Program-made: the position numbers and the translations under genes | Notes under the pieces: model-generated | What the model was told of the DNA's origin: nothing | Seen by the model: only the letters and a program-made list of their open reading frames with translations | Database searches by the model: none | DNA from: Marisediminitalea aggregata | Lineage (GTDB): Bacteria > Pseudomonadota > Gammaproteobacteria > Enterobacterales > Alteromonadaceae | Length of the DNA: 64,000 bases | Reading direction: 5' to 3' | NCBI RefSeq assembly: GCF_900129565.1 | Contig: NZ_FQWD01000003.1 | Span: forward strand, 248,001 to 312,000 | Part shown: piece after piece, positions 1-8,554 of the stretch | How the letters are laid out: the number at the start of each line of letters is the position of its first letter | Numbering within the stretch: position 1 is the first letter of the stretch

Positions 1-4
1 GTTC

Positions 5-448
5 ATGGCTAAACCCAAACCTATTGTCGAAATCGTGACCTATGGTATTCACTCAAAGTGGGATGCCGACGATAAAGCCCTGCCTAAAATTAAAACTTTC
101 ACTAATCATATTCCGTTAGAGCTGGATATTGAGTTTGGATTCATAGTGAATATCAAACGCGCTAAAAACAGCAAGGTACGCTACTGCATTTATCATCCCG
201 ACATTCCGGATGAAAACGGTATCCCCATGCCACCCTTTGATGGTGAAGAATACGTCCGCTCCAACAACTGGGACTTTTATTTAGGCGATACGCTATGGGA
301 GCCGCTGGAAAACAAGGTAGGCGACTGGCGCATGACGCTGGAACTTGAAGGTAAAATTATCGCCGACAAAACATTTACCGTTGAGGACGATTTACCCTAC
401 GACGGCGCCCAGTTCTGGCAACGTGGCAAGCCCAAGCTGCGCCGCTAG
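5..448 (+). CDS. DUF3859-type protein of unknown function
   Basis: A 147-residue soluble protein without signal peptide or membrane segment. The conserved look of the stretches IEFGFIVNIKRAK, RYCIYHPDIPDENG, YVRSNNWDFYLGD and GDWRMTLELEGK matches what I know as DUF3859, a small beta-rich family of unknown role in gammaproteobacteria. It starts four bases into the window, so its promoter and ribosome binding site are largely outside, and a slightly earlier start cannot be excluded. It is followed by a 165-bp gap holding a weak hairpin (about 456-483) but no strong terminator, then a deaminase gene. No function is assigned; the family call is from recognition only. Confidence 0.8.
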   Translation: MAKPKPIVEIVTYGIHSKWDADDKALPKIKTFTNHIPLELDIEFGFIVNIKRAKNSKVRYCIYHPDIPDENGIPMPPFDGEEYVRSNNWDFYLGDTLWEPLENKVGDWRMTLELEGKIIADKTFTVEDDLPYDGAQFWQRGKPKLRR

Positions 449-613
449 TAGAATAAAATGCCTGCCAGCAATGCGGGCATTGTTGCACCGAAATGAATCA
501 AGCCATCAAAAGGTAAATTAATATATCGTATAAAATTCAACTGGATAGACAGTACAGTTAGCGGGAACAAAGCTTGCAGTCAGTGCCTGACCAATAATAA
601 AAGGAAGGCGTTG

Positions 614-1609
614 ATGCAGGCATTTATTGAAGGCATGCCCAAAGCAGAACTTCACGTTCACATTGAAGGTACCCTGGAACCGGAGCTAAGTTTCGCACTT
701 GCTGAGAAAAACGGGATTGAATTACCTTTCGACAGTCCCGAGGCGCTGATAGCGGCCTATGATTTTCACGATCTCCCCTCTTTCTTAACCATTTATTACG
801 CTGGAATGAGCGTACTAATCGACGAATCCGACTTTTATAAACTCACCTGGGATTACCTGGAGAAAGCAGCATCACAGAACGTTGTATACACCGAGATTTT
901 CTTTGATCCTCAAGGCCATACTTCACGCGGTGTTGCGTTTGAAACAGTCATAACGGGTATTAGAAAAGCTCAGGTCGATGCAGAACAAAAACTAGGCATC
1001 CGCAGCCAGTTAATTATGTGCTTCCTGCGTGACATGTCTGCAGAGTCTGCCATGGAGCACCTGCAAATGGCCAAGCCTTACTTGGGTTGGTTGGTTGGCG
1101 TCGGGCTCGATTCAGACGAATACAACAATCCACCGGTGAAATTTAAAGACGTGTTTGCTCTGGCAAAGCAATGGGGCCTGAAGCTCACTATGCATTGCGA
1201 TGTGAATCAGAAAAACACGCTAGACCATATCCGCCAGGTTATCGAAGTGATTGGCGTGGACCGGATCGATCACGGCGTTAACTCCCTTGAGTCAGATGAA
1301 CTGTGTGAGCTTATTGTTGAAAAACAACTTGGCCTGACTGTATGTCCGGTGTCCAACCGGTTTGTGGTGCAGTCGTTAACCGCGAATGAGATTCGCACTA
1401 TGCTGGACAAAGGCATGCTAGCGACCATCAACTCTGACGATCCGGCTTATTTCAGAGCCTATATGAACGAGAACCTGATTGAACTGCAGCAAGAAGGTGA
1501 TTTCAGCCAAAGTGAACTAAAAACACTCATGGCCAACGCCTTTAAAGTGACATGGTTACCGGAGGAGGACAAAGCGGCCTATCTGGCGAAACTTGACGCG
1601 TATCAGTAA
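614..1609 (+). CDS. ADA-superfamily (adenine/adenosine-type) deaminase with altered HAGE motif
   Basis: 331 residues of amidohydrolase TIM-barrel deaminase. Seen: zinc ligands H14 and H16 in HVHIEGT, the FFDPQGHT and GLDSDE segments, HCD near residue 194, RIDHGVNSLE, TVCPVSN and NSDDPAYF near residue 276. The overall sequence is closest to what I recall of bacterial adenine deaminases. However, where that family has HAGE, with the catalytic Glu, this protein has HCDVNQKN. The substrate is therefore uncertain (adenine, adenosine or an N6-modified purine). The start is ATG 614 rather than the adjacent TTG 611, because AAGGAAGG at 601-608 is correctly spaced. It lies just upstream of dgcN-dgcA on the same strand, with a hairpin between them. 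Confidence 0.8.
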   Translation: MQAFIEGMPKAELHVHIEGTLEPELSFALAEKNGIELPFDSPEALIAAYDFHDLPSFLTIYYAGMSVLIDESDFYKLTWDYLEKAASQNVVYTEIFFDPQGHTSRGVAFETVITGIRKAQVDAEQKLGIRSQLIMCFLRDMSAESAMEHLQMAKPYLGWLVGVGLDSDEYNNPPVKFKDVFALAKQWGLKLTMHCDVNQKNTLDHIRQVIEVIGVDRIDHGVNSLESDELCELIVEKQLGLTVCPVSNRFVVQSLTANEIRTMLDKGMLATINSDDPAYFRAYMNENLIELQQEGDFSQSELKTLMANAFKVTWLPEEDKAAYLAKLDAYQ

Positions 1610-1638
1610 CAAAAATGCATAAATTATTGATGTGGAAT

Positions 1639-1673
1639 AACACTGGCAATCGGCGGTTTCACCGATTAGTGTT
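1639..1673 (+). other. Hairpin between the deaminase gene and dgcN
   Basis: Two stacked stems: AACACT (1639-1644) pairs with AGTGTT (1668-1673) and AATCGG (1648-1653) pairs with CCGATT (1662-1667), with GGC bulged on the left and an 8-nt loop. No U-run follows on either strand, so a simple intrinsic terminator is unlikely. It ends 44 nt before the dgcN start and could be an operator dyad or an mRNA element. Confidence 0.45.
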
Positions 1674-1717
1674 AGCCGCATTGGATTAACCTGTATTGAT
1701 ATAGTGTTGGAGTTATC

Positions 1718-2716
1718 ATGAATTTACCGTCTCCGTATTTATTGTTTGTTGGCGATGCTACCGATCCGCTTAGTATTAAAATGGCGAAAAGTGCTGCCGA
1801 CTGGAGTCCGGAAAAATGTGTTGGCGAATTTGCTTTGCCCGGCTGTGAAGTCACTACAGGGCATCCTCGTATGTCTATTCAGGAAGGGGTAGACAAGGGC
1901 GCAAAAGCATTCGTACTTGGCTTTGCTAACAGCGGTGGCTTTTTATCAGAACACCTGATTGCGCCTATACTTGAGGCGCTGGATGCAGGCCTCGACATAA
2001 TTAATGGTTTGCACGACAAGGTGTCTGACATTCCGGAAATAGCAGAGAAAGCGGCAAAGCTGGGTCGACAGCTTATTGACATTCGCCACCCTACAACCAA
2101 ATTTAAAACCGGCAAAGGCACACCTCGCTCAGGCAAGCGCTTGTTAACTGTAGGCACAGATTGTTCGGTTGGCAAAATGTATACAACGCTGAGTTTGGCC
2201 AAAGCTATGCAATCCGCGGGAATGAATGCCACTTTTCGGGCAACAGGCCAAAGCGGCATATTAGTCGCGGGCGCCGGTATCGCGGTGGATTGTGTGGTAT
2301 CGGACTTTATCTCCGGTGCAGTTGAGGCGTTGTGCCCGGCCAATGACGCAGATCACTGGGATCTGGTAGAAGGTCAGGGTTCGCTTTATCATCCGGCTTT
2401 CGCCGGTGTGAGCCTGGGGTTACTGCACGGTGCACAGCCCGATGCGCTGGTAATTTGCCATGCGTTAGAACGTGAACACATGCGCGGCCTGCCAGGACGT
2501 CCACTGCCCTCCCTTCAACAGGTTATTGACTTAAATCTGCAGTGCGCCCGCGTTACCAACCCTGACGCCAGGGTGATTGGTGTTTCAGTCAATACCTCTG
2601 CCGTATCAGAACAAGAGGGATTGGATTATTGTCAGTCAGTCACCGCTGAGCTGGGACTGCCTTGCGTAGATCCGATTCGACACGGCGTTCAGCCACTATT
2701 GGAGTTGCTTGTATGA
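1718..2716 (+). CDS. dgcN: D-glutamate N-acetyltransferase DgcN (DUF1611 family)
   Basis: 332 residues, full-length DUF1611/DgcN. Established knowledge: DgcN acetylates D-glutamate, and DgcA then converts N-acetyl-D-Glu to N-acetyl-L-Glu, a route for D-Glu catabolism in marine Proteobacteria. Seen: a P-loop-like GTDCSVGKMYTT at about 146-157, RATGQSG, the VEGQGSLYHPAFAGVSLGLLHGAQPD region and VSVNTS near the C-terminus. The start has GGAG nearby (GTTGGAGTTATC before ATG). The stop overlaps the dgcA start by 4 nt (ATGA), so translation is coupled. Expected to be cytosolic. The call rests on the family signature plus the dgcA partner next door. Confidence 0.88.
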   Translation: MNLPSPYLLFVGDATDPLSIKMAKSAADWSPEKCVGEFALPGCEVTTGHPRMSIQEGVDKGAKAFVLGFANSGGFLSEHLIAPILEALDAGLDIINGLHDKVSDIPEIAEKAAKLGRQLIDIRHPTTKFKTGKGTPRSGKRLLTVGTDCSVGKMYTTLSLAKAMQSAGMNATFRATGQSGILVAGAGIAVDCVVSDFISGAVEALCPANDADHWDLVEGQGSLYHPAFAGVSLGLLHGAQPDALVICHALEREHMRGLPGRPLPSLQQVIDLNLQCARVTNPDARVIGVSVNTSAVSEQEGLDYCQSVTAELGLPCVDPIRHGVQPLLELLV

Positions 2717-3765
2717 GTATACAGTTTTTGGCGTTTGCCGAAGCTTTCCCGCTTGCCCGGGAATTTCGTATTTCCCGTGGCGCCAAAACCCAGGCTGATG
2801 TGGTCACGGTCATTGTTACTGACGGTCATTACTATGGCTGGGGCGAGTCTGTCCCTTACGCCCGGTACAACGAGAGTATTAGCAGTGTGCTGGCACAACT
2901 CGATAGCGTTAAAGATCGCGTGGCAACGTTAAAAGACACCACTGAGTTGCTATCGATTCTACCGGCAGGCTCTGCCCGCAATGCGCTCGATGCAGCATTG
3001 TGGGACCTGCGCGCGAAGCAAACGGGTAAATCCGTTTACGCCCTGACCGGGCTATCTGAAGTAAAGCGCTGCTACACAGCGCAAACACTCAGTATTGATA
3101 CGCCAGACAATATGGCAAAACAAGCCCTTGAACTGAAACAAGCACCATTAATTAAGATTAAACTCGACGGTGAATTGGTTCTGGAACGCCTGGCTGCCAT
3201 CAGTCAGGCATCACCAAAAAGCCGGTTAATTGTGGATGCCAACGAAGGCTGGAGTCCCGCACAGCTAAGTGACTGGCTCCCCGAACTCAAAGCTTTAAAT
3301 GTCGCCCTTATTGAACAACCGGTTCCCGACACCGATGATGCCTCATTGGCAGGCTTGAATCCGGATATCTTGCTGTGTGCCGATGAATCCTGCCACACAA
3401 GTGAAAACATCGACACACTTGCCAACTACTATCAGGCAGTAAACATTAAGCTGGATAAAACCGGCGGGTTAACCGAAGGTATTCGTGCACTCAAGAAGGC
3501 CAAAGATGCCAGGATGCAGGTGATGGTTGGCTGCATGGTCGGCTCTTCACTGGCCATGGCGCCGGCATATTGCTTGTGTGAATCGGTACAGTTTGTGGAT
3601 TTGGACGGCCCGTTACTGGTTGCTCAGGACCGCGCTGATGGTTTCACGTTTGAACATGGCCGCATGTCGCAACCCTCTCCATTTTTATGGGGATTACCAG
3701 GCCAGTATGGTCAGCAGTTTCTCGCAAGCACCTGGCAACATCACATGACGGAAGAAGCCTTATAA
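2713..3765 (+). CDS. dgcA: N-acetyl-D-glutamate racemase DgcA (enolase superfamily, dipeptide-epimerase type)
   Basis: 350 residues. Enolase-superfamily features are all visible: KIK with K148 and K150, metal ligands D175 (VDANEGW), E201 (IEQPVP) and D224 (CADES), and the opposite lysine in NIKLDKTGG (K246). This is the L-Ala-D/L-Glu epimerase layout. Next to dgcN the better assignment is DgcA, which racemizes N-acetylglutamate. ATG 2713 overlaps the dgcN stop; an in-frame start 51 nt upstream lies inside dgcN and is less likely. The stop codon is inside a long palindrome shared with the convergent EVE gene; the two genes overlap by 6 nt (TTATAA). A plain dipeptide epimerase remains possible from sequence alone. 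Confidence 0.85.
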   Translation: MSIQFLAFAEAFPLAREFRISRGAKTQADVVTVIVTDGHYYGWGESVPYARYNESISSVLAQLDSVKDRVATLKDTTELLSILPAGSARNALDAALWDLRAKQTGKSVYALTGLSEVKRCYTAQTLSIDTPDNMAKQALELKQAPLIKIKLDGELVLERLAAISQASPKSRLIVDANEGWSPAQLSDWLPELKALNVALIEQPVPDTDDASLAGLNPDILLCADESCHTSENIDTLANYYQAVNIKLDKTGGLTEGIRALKKAKDARMQVMVGCMVGSSLAMAPAYCLCESVQFVDLDGPLLVAQDRADGFTFEHGRMSQPSPFLWGLPGQYGQQFLASTWQHHMTEEAL

Positions 3766-3780
3766 GGCTTCTCCGGTCAT
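3745..3780. terminator. 36-nt near-perfect palindrome across convergent stop codons
   Basis: The inner 20 nt (3753-3772) are a perfect palindrome centred on TTATAA, which contains the TAA of dgcA and, on the other strand, the TAA of the EVE gene. Extending to 3745-3780, 16 of 18 pairs match. Both proteins consequently end in MTxEAL (MTEEAL and MTGEAL). There is no U-run. It is best read as a bidirectional transcript-end hairpin encoded inside both reading frames. Confidence 0.6.
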
Positions 3781-4230
3781 TGCCAGTAATAAAGACCATT
3801 CATGTGGCGTCACTGGCATAATCGACAGCCGATGGCCTTTTTTCACTATGCCTAACTCGGTAATGTCCGGGTTCGCTTTAATTGCCTGTAAACTCAGAAC
3901 CTGCTTGAATTTTTTACGAAATTTCACATCAACACTAAACCAGCGAGGTGCATCTGGATTCGACTTCGGGTCGAAATATTTTGATTCCGGATTAAATTGT
4001 AACGCATCCGGGTAACCTTCCCTTACCACTTCGGCAACTCCGGCTATGCCCACCTGCTTACAGCTGGAATGGTAAAACAGTACCAAATCGCCCGTCTTAA
4101 TGTCGTCACGTAAGAAGTTACGCGCCTGATAATTACGTACGCCGTCCCAGGGTTCCGTTTGATTTGGTCGGTCTGCCAGATGATCAATACCAAACACATC
4201 GGGTTCCGATTTAAATAACCAGTAGTTCAT
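3760..4230 (-). CDS. EVE-domain protein
   Basis: 156 residues covering one whole EVE domain (PUA-like fold). It opens MNYWLFKSEPDVFGIDHL and has WDGVRNYQARNFLRDDIKTGD, VLFYHSSC and GIAGVAEV, which are typical of this family. EVE domains are known or proposed readers of modified bases in nucleic acids; in bacteria the cellular role is often unclear. It stands alone on the minus strand, convergent with dgcA and sharing a 36-nt palindrome at its 3' end. The start is followed upstream by the trxC promoter region on the other strand. No methyltransferase or restriction gene is adjacent, so a defence role is not supported here. Confidence 0.88.
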   Translation of the reverse strand: MNYWLFKSEPDVFGIDHLADRPNQTEPWDGVRNYQARNFLRDDIKTGDLVLFYHSSCKQVGIAGVAEVVREGYPDALQFNPESKYFDPKSNPDAPRWFSVDVKFRKKFKQVLSLQAIKANPDITELGIVKKGHRLSIMPVTPHEWSLLLAMTGEAL

Positions 4231-4304
4231 GTCATGTTCCCTAACTTGATTGCGGGCAATTTTACCCCATATATCTTAAAAATGTATGATTAACAGGAAT
4301 AAGT

Positions 4305-4736
4305 ATGTCTTCCGTTCATCTGGTATGCCCGGCGTGTCAGGCAATCAACCGCAGCCCGGTCGCCAAACTTCAGGACGCCCCAACGTGTGGCAAGTGTAAA
4401 GCAAGTTTGTTACCGGCTTCCCCAATCACGCTAACCGACGCAAACTTCCAGCGTTTTGTACAAAAAAGCGACCTGCCGGTTATCGTTGATTTTTGGGCCG
4501 ACTGGTGTGGTCCCTGTAAAATGATGGCTCCCACGTTTAATGCTGTGGCGGCAAACATGCAAGGCCTCGCGATTTTCGCCAAAGTGGACACCCAGGCCAA
4601 CCCAGGTATCAGCCAGCAATTTCAGATCCGCAGCATTCCCAGTTTATTGTGCTTTAAAAGCGGAAAAGAAGCCGCGCGTCAGGCAGGCGCAATGCCTCAA
4701 CAGGCCCTTACTCAGTGGGTTCGGCAGGTCATTTAA
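4305..4736 (+). CDS. trxC: Thioredoxin 2 (TrxC)
   Basis: 143 residues: an N-terminal zinc ribbon with C8-x2-C11 and C28-x2-C31 joined to a thioredoxin domain with active site WCGPC (C68, C71). The cis-proline segment RSIPSLL follows. This two-part layout and length are diagnostic of TrxC rather than TrxA. The protein is a cytosolic dithiol reductant; in E. coli trxC belongs to the OxyR regulon. I looked for an OxyR site upstream (4231-4304) and did not see a convincing one. The gene is divergent from the EVE gene, 74 bp apart. The start is ATG 4305 with AGGAAT upstream. Confidence 0.95.
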   Translation: MSSVHLVCPACQAINRSPVAKLQDAPTCGKCKASLLPASPITLTDANFQRFVQKSDLPVIVDFWADWCGPCKMMAPTFNAVAANMQGLAIFAKVDTQANPGISQQFQIRSIPSLLCFKSGKEAARQAGAMPQQALTQWVRQVI

Positions 4737-4853
4737 ACTGTCACTGAGGTCATCATAAAAGGCTTTACACTTTGCTGACATAGTTCGGAATATGGGTTGC
4801 ACCTGACTCTGTGCGCCGCACCCGTTGGTACGGCAACACGTTAGGAGATTATT

Positions 4854-5300
4854 ATGAATATTCAATCGGCAACGTCCTCGGTGTTTCAAACCGAACAAAC
4901 CATGGCGACAAATCAAATTAAACCGCCCCCGCCGCCCAAGCCACCTGCACAAGACGAATTGTCAGACTTCATGAGCCAGAGCCGTGATGATGGGGCTGTG
5001 CAAAGCTTTATGCATGACATTATGGCAATGGAACAAAGCGGCACCTTCGACGCAGAACAAGTTGCGGCGATGGCGCCGGCTTCCCTGCAACAGTATGCTC
5101 AGGAAAACGACATTGATTTAGCTGAATTTTTTCAGGCTAAACACGATGCATTTCAACAGCGACAAAGTGCGACTGACGATTCAGAAAACAGTGAAACTGT
5201 CGCAGCACAAACCTACCAGGCAGTAGAAACTACTCAGTCGCCACAACAAACCTTACTGGACAAATTAACCGGCAGCATTGGTGTGAATACCGTTGCCTGA
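4854..5300 (+). CDS. Small proline- and glutamine-rich protein, unknown
   Basis: 148 residues, not recognised. It has a polyproline patch at residues 24-32 (PPPPPKPP), an acidic and Gln-rich tail, and no signal peptide or membrane helix. The middle (FMHDIMAMEQSGTFDAEQVAAMAPASLQQYA) could form helices. TTAGGAG at 4840-4846 is well placed before ATG 4854, and the next coding region is separated by a 9-bp hairpin, so the gene looks independently expressed. It is probably a cytosolic low-complexity protein; function unknown. Confidence 0.7.
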   Translation: MNIQSATSSVFQTEQTMATNQIKPPPPPKPPAQDELSDFMSQSRDDGAVQSFMHDIMAMEQSGTFDAEQVAAMAPASLQQYAQENDIDLAEFFQAKHDAFQQRQSATDDSENSETVAAQTYQAVETTQSPQQTLLDKLTGSIGVNTVA

Positions 5301-5322
5301 ATTGGGTGTAAGTTACCGCAAT

Positions 5323-5346
5323 GAACCGGCAATCCACTGCCGGTTC
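5323..5346 (+). terminator. 9-bp hairpin downstream of the proline-rich gene
   Basis: GAACCGGCA (5323-5331) pairs with TGCCGGTTC (5338-5346) around a 6-nt loop. It begins 22 nt after the stop codon. The following bases (TACCCTGTC) lack a U-run, so it is a weak intrinsic terminator or a 3'-end stabiliser. Confidence 0.5.
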
Positions 5347-5468
5347 TACCCTGTCATTCCGGCTTAACGGGCAATCCTTGCCAAACTTGCCGTACAGAAC
5401 ACCACAACGCTATATCCCAAGCGCCGCATTTGCTATACTACGCGGGTTTTAATTTTCCTGAAGATACC

Positions 5469-7676
5469 ATGCAAGCAACCATTAAGGCTGAGCGCGGCCT
5501 GTTCTCTTACCCTAAATACTGGGCACATTGTTACGGCAGTGCGCCGTTTTTACCTATGTCTCGTGCAGAAATGGACGAATTGGGATGGGACAGCTGCGAC
5601 ATTATTCTGGTCACTGGCGACGCCTATGTCGACCACCCCAGTTTTGGCATGGCGATCATTGGTCGTCTGCTGGAAGCTCATGGATTCCGCGTTGGTATCA
5701 TTGCGCAGCCCGACTGGAAGAACAAAGACGACTTCATGAAGTTGGGCAAGCCGAACCTGTATTATGGTGTAACGGCGGGCAACATGGACTCCATGATCAA
5801 CCGCTACACGGCCGACAAAAAGCTTCGTCACGATGACGCTTACACGCCAAACAACGAAGGCGGCAAGCGACCGGATCGCGCAGTTACGGTGTATTCCCAG
5901 CGTTGCCGCGAAGCCTACAAAGACGTCCCTATTATTATTGGTGGTATCGAAGCCAGTTTGCGCCGTATTGCGCACTATGACTACTGGTCTGAAAAAGTCC
6001 GCCGTTCTGTGTTGTTCGATGCAAAAGCGGATCTGCTGATGTTCGGAAATGCCGAGCGTCCGCTTGTGGAAGTGACTCACCGCCTCGCTGCGGGGGAAAA
6101 TATTGCCGACATTACCGATGTACGTGGCACCGCGATTATTGTGAAACAGGCCCTGCCGGAATGGCAAGGTGTCGATTCAACCTCGTTGGATCGTCCGGGC
6201 AAAATCGACCCGATACCAAGCCCGTACATAATGGAACCGGATTGCGACGGCAACAACGAAAACAAAGAAGCCGCTTCGACTGCAAACGAAGCCAAACCCA
6301 TCGTGGTGCAACCGGCTGAGCGTCGCAAGCCCTGGGAACACGTGTATGTAAAACTGCCTGCCTTTGAGGTAGTCCGCGACAACAAAGTGCTTTATGCCCA
6401 CGCCAACCGCATTTTGCATCAGGAAACCAATCCCGGTTGTGCCCGTGCACTGATGCAGCGTCATGGCGACCGCCACATCTGGATCAATCCACCGGCAATG
6501 CCGCTGGAGACAGAAGAAATGGATGCTGTTTTTGATTTGCCGTACCAACGTATTCCTCATCCGGTATACGGCAAGGCGAAAATCCCCGCGTATGACATGA
6601 TTCGATTCTCAATCAATATCATGCGGGGCTGTTTCGGTGGTTGTACGTTCTGTTCTATTACCGAGCACGAAGGACGCATCATTCAAAGCCGTTCGGAAGA
6701 CTCTATCATTCGTGAAATAGAACAAATTCGCGATACGGTGCCTGGATTCACCGGCGTAATTTCTGACTTAGGCGGCCCGACAGCCAATATGTACCGATTG
6801 CGTTGTAAGAGCCCTAAAGCTGAAGCAACCTGCCGTCGTCCATCCTGTGTGTACCCTAGTATTTGTGCGCACATGGACACCGACCACACACCTACGATCA
6901 ATCTTTATCGCCGGGCGAGAGAGTTACCGGGGATTAAGAAAATCCTGATTGCCTCCGGCGTTCGCTACGACCTGGCAATCGAAGATCCGGACTATGTAAA
7001 AGAATTGGCCCTTCACCATGTTGGTGGTTACCTGAAGATTGCGCCTGAGCACACCGAAGATGGCCCGCTAAGCAAAATGATGAAGCCGGGTATGGGCACC
7101 TATTACCGGTTTAAAGAGCTGTTTGACAAATACTCTCAGGAAGCCGGTAAACAACAATACCTGATCCCGTATTTTATTGCCTCACACCCGGGCACCAGCG
7201 ATGAAGACATGCTGGCGCTGGCTATCTGGCTGAAAGAAAACCGCTTTAAGCTGGATCAGGTACAAAACTTCTACCCTTCACCGATGGCGACGGCGACAAC
7301 CTTGTACCACACCGAGGTAAACAGCCTGCGTAAGGTGACTAAAGACAGTGAATCAGTCACATCTGCAAAAGGTGAAATCCATCGCCGCTTGCACAAAGCC
7401 ATGTTGCGCTATCACGATCCGAAGAACTTTGCCCAAATCCGTAAAGCCTTGGTTAACATGGGCAGAGAGGACCTAATCGGTCGCGGCCCTCAGCACCTGG
7501 TGCCGCCTGAAACGGCCGAAGAAAAGCGTCAACGTGCACCTAAAGGGCGTAAAGGCGAACGCGCTATGACAAAGCACACCGGCTTCGGTAAATACAACCG
7601 TCCCAAAACCCAAAAAGGCGGAAAAGCCGTTTCAAATGGGAAAGGTGGCAAAGGGAAACCAAACGTTACACGATAA
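5469..7676 (+). CDS. YgiQ family radical SAM protein
   Basis: 735 residues. Radical SAM cluster motif C388-x3-C392-x2-C395 ([13 protein letters not shown]), preceded by the long N-terminal UPF0313 domain starting [13 protein letters not shown] and followed by [25 protein letters not shown] and IAPEHTED. The C-terminal tail is basic and rich in Gly and Lys ([14 protein letters not shown] and beyond), as usual in YgiQ. The family is widespread but the reaction is not established, so no symbol is given. A residue stretch near 260-280 rich in Asn and Glu looks like a variable insertion. ATG 5469 gives the conserved N-terminus; 13 extra codons upstream are possible but unlikely. Confidence 0.93.
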   Translation: MQATIKAERGLFSYPKYWAHCYGSAPFLPMSRAEMDELGWDSCDIILVTGDAYVDHPSFGMAIIGRLLEAHGFRVGIIAQPDWKNKDDFMKLGKPNLYYGVTAGNMDSMINRYTADKKLRHDDAYTPNNEGGKRPDRAVTVYSQRCREAYKDVPIIIGGIEASLRRIAHYDYWSEKVRRSVLFDAKADLLMFGNAERPLVEVTHRLAAGENIADITDVRGTAIIVKQALPEWQGVDSTSLDRPGKIDPIPSPYIMEPDCDGNNENKEAASTANEAKPIVVQPAERRKPWEHVYVKLPAFEVVRDNKVLYAHANRILHQETNPGCARALMQRHGDRHIWINPPAMPLETEEMDAVFDLPYQRIPHPVYGKAKIPAYDMIRFSINIMRGCFGGCTFCSITEHEGRIIQSRSEDSIIREIEQIRDTVPGFTGVISDLGGPTANMYRLRCKSPKAEATCRRPSCVYPSICAHMDTDHTPTINLYRRARELPGIKKILIASGVRYDLAIEDPDYVKELALHHVGGYLKIAPEHTEDGPLSKMMKPGMGTYYRFKELFDKYSQEAGKQQYLIPYFIASHPGTSDEDMLALAIWLKENRFKLDQVQNFYPSPMATATTLYHTEVNSLRKVTKDSESVTSAKGEIHRRLHKAMLRYHDPKNFAQIRKALVNMGREDLIGRGPQHLVPPETAEEKRQRAPKGRKGERAMTKHTGFGKYNRPKTQKGGKAVSNGKGGKGKPNVTR

Positions 7677-7763
7677 AGTTCGCGTATCCACAAACAGTAG
7701 CAGACACTGAACTTTCAGCTACACTTTGCGTATAAGCGATTTGTTGTAATAAATGGAATAGTT

Positions 7764-8174
7764 ATGGTTTGGGGCAAGTATTCAATCAGGGTGGATAATC
7801 AGGTAATGATTATTCACTGCTACGGTAGTTGGAATGCGGTTATCGCTCGACAGTTTATTGCGGAATTCAAAGAAACCGCCCGTTACCTTTACCACGCGCC
7901 ATGGGCGCATATCGTGTTCTTTGACGACTGGGTGTTATCCACGCCGGACTGTGAACAACCTATCAATGACATGCTCACCTGGGCGGTCAATCATAAAATG
8001 ACCCACTCAGTGCGTATCTACAGAGAAGATGCGCTGAAAAGCTATCAGTTAAACCGAATGATGGACGAACAGGACACCAGCCATGTGATCCGTCATTTTT
8101 ATACCGAAGAACAGGGATTCAACTGGTTGGCAGAATGTGATTACCTGGTTGAACAAGCGCGTATTGTTGCCTGA
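7764..8174 (+). CDS. Conserved-looking hypothetical protein, possibly STAS/SpoIIAA-like fold
   Basis: 136 residues, cytosolic, no motif I can name with certainty. The alternating pattern at the N-terminus (WGKYSIRVDNQVMIIHCYGSWNAVIARQF) followed by AHIVFFDDW and HSVRIYREDA resembles the beta-alpha rhythm of SpoIIAA/STAS-like proteins; this is inference only. It stands between ygiQ and a DUF465 gene, all on the plus strand but with 90-120 bp gaps, so separate promoters are likely. Start ATG 7764 is preceded by a weak AATGGAATAG; no classic Shine-Dalgarno. Confidence 0.7.
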   Translation: MVWGKYSIRVDNQVMIIHCYGSWNAVIARQFIAEFKETARYLYHAPWAHIVFFDDWVLSTPDCEQPINDMLTWAVNHKMTHSVRIYREDALKSYQLNRMMDEQDTSHVIRHFYTEEQGFNWLAECDYLVEQARIVA

Positions 8175-8247
8175 CCTCTCCCCCTCCCTCTGCGCACTGC
8201 TTCGTAAATATGATTTGCATCAAGGCATTGGGCATCATAGCTTTTTA

Positions 8248-8281
8248 CAATAGTCATAGTGAATAATCACTGTGACTATTG
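8248..8281 (+). promoter_or_regulatory. 15-pair hairpin abutting the ribosome binding site of the DUF465 gene
   Basis: CAATAGTCA-T-AGTGA (8248-8262) pairs with TCACT-G-TGACTATTG (8267-8281) around an ATAA loop; the single non-Watson-Crick position is a U-G wobble, so RNA would form 15 continuous pairs. The Shine-Dalgarno AAAGG (8285-8289) begins only 3 nt after the stem and ATG is at 8294. It could also be a DNA dyad bound by a regulator. Confidence 0.6.
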
Positions 8282-8293
8282 AGAAAGGCAGTT

Positions 8294-8545
8294 ATGAATA
8301 TTGAAAAACACGATCTGGTACACGAATTCCCGGACCACCAGCACACCATTCGTCATCTGAAAATGCACGACCGTCACTTTGCAAAACTATTTGAGCGCTA
8401 TAACAATCTCGACGCCGACATCCGAAAACTAGAAGAAAACGGACAGCCGACCACAGATCAAGTGCTTCACGACATGAAGAACGAACGCGTTCAGTTAAAA
8501 GACGACTTATTCTGCTTCATTCGCGAAGCGGAAACCGCCCAGTAA
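8294..8545 (+). CDS. YdcH/DUF465 family small protein
   Basis: 83 residues, highly charged and helical, matching the YdcH/DUF465 family: the pattern FPDHQHTIRHLKMHDRHFAKLFERYNNLD, then KLEENGQP and MKNERVQLKDDL. Function of the family is unknown; members are short coiled-coil helical hairpins in the cytosol. ATG 8294 is chosen over an upstream TTG at 8279, because AAAGG is correctly placed and the TTG lies in the hairpin arm. A 15-pair hairpin sits immediately before the ribosome binding site and another 15-bp hairpin follows the stop codon. Confidence 0.85.
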   Translation: MNIEKHDLVHEFPDHQHTIRHLKMHDRHFAKLFERYNNLDADIRKLEENGQPTTDQVLHDMKNERVQLKDDLFCFIREAETAQ

Positions 8546-8554
8546 TTTCTGGCC

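Noticed and set aside
4644-4952. Minus-strand frame spanning the end of trxC and the next gene
   Set aside because: Overlaps two supported genes, with no ribosome binding site or recognisable domain.
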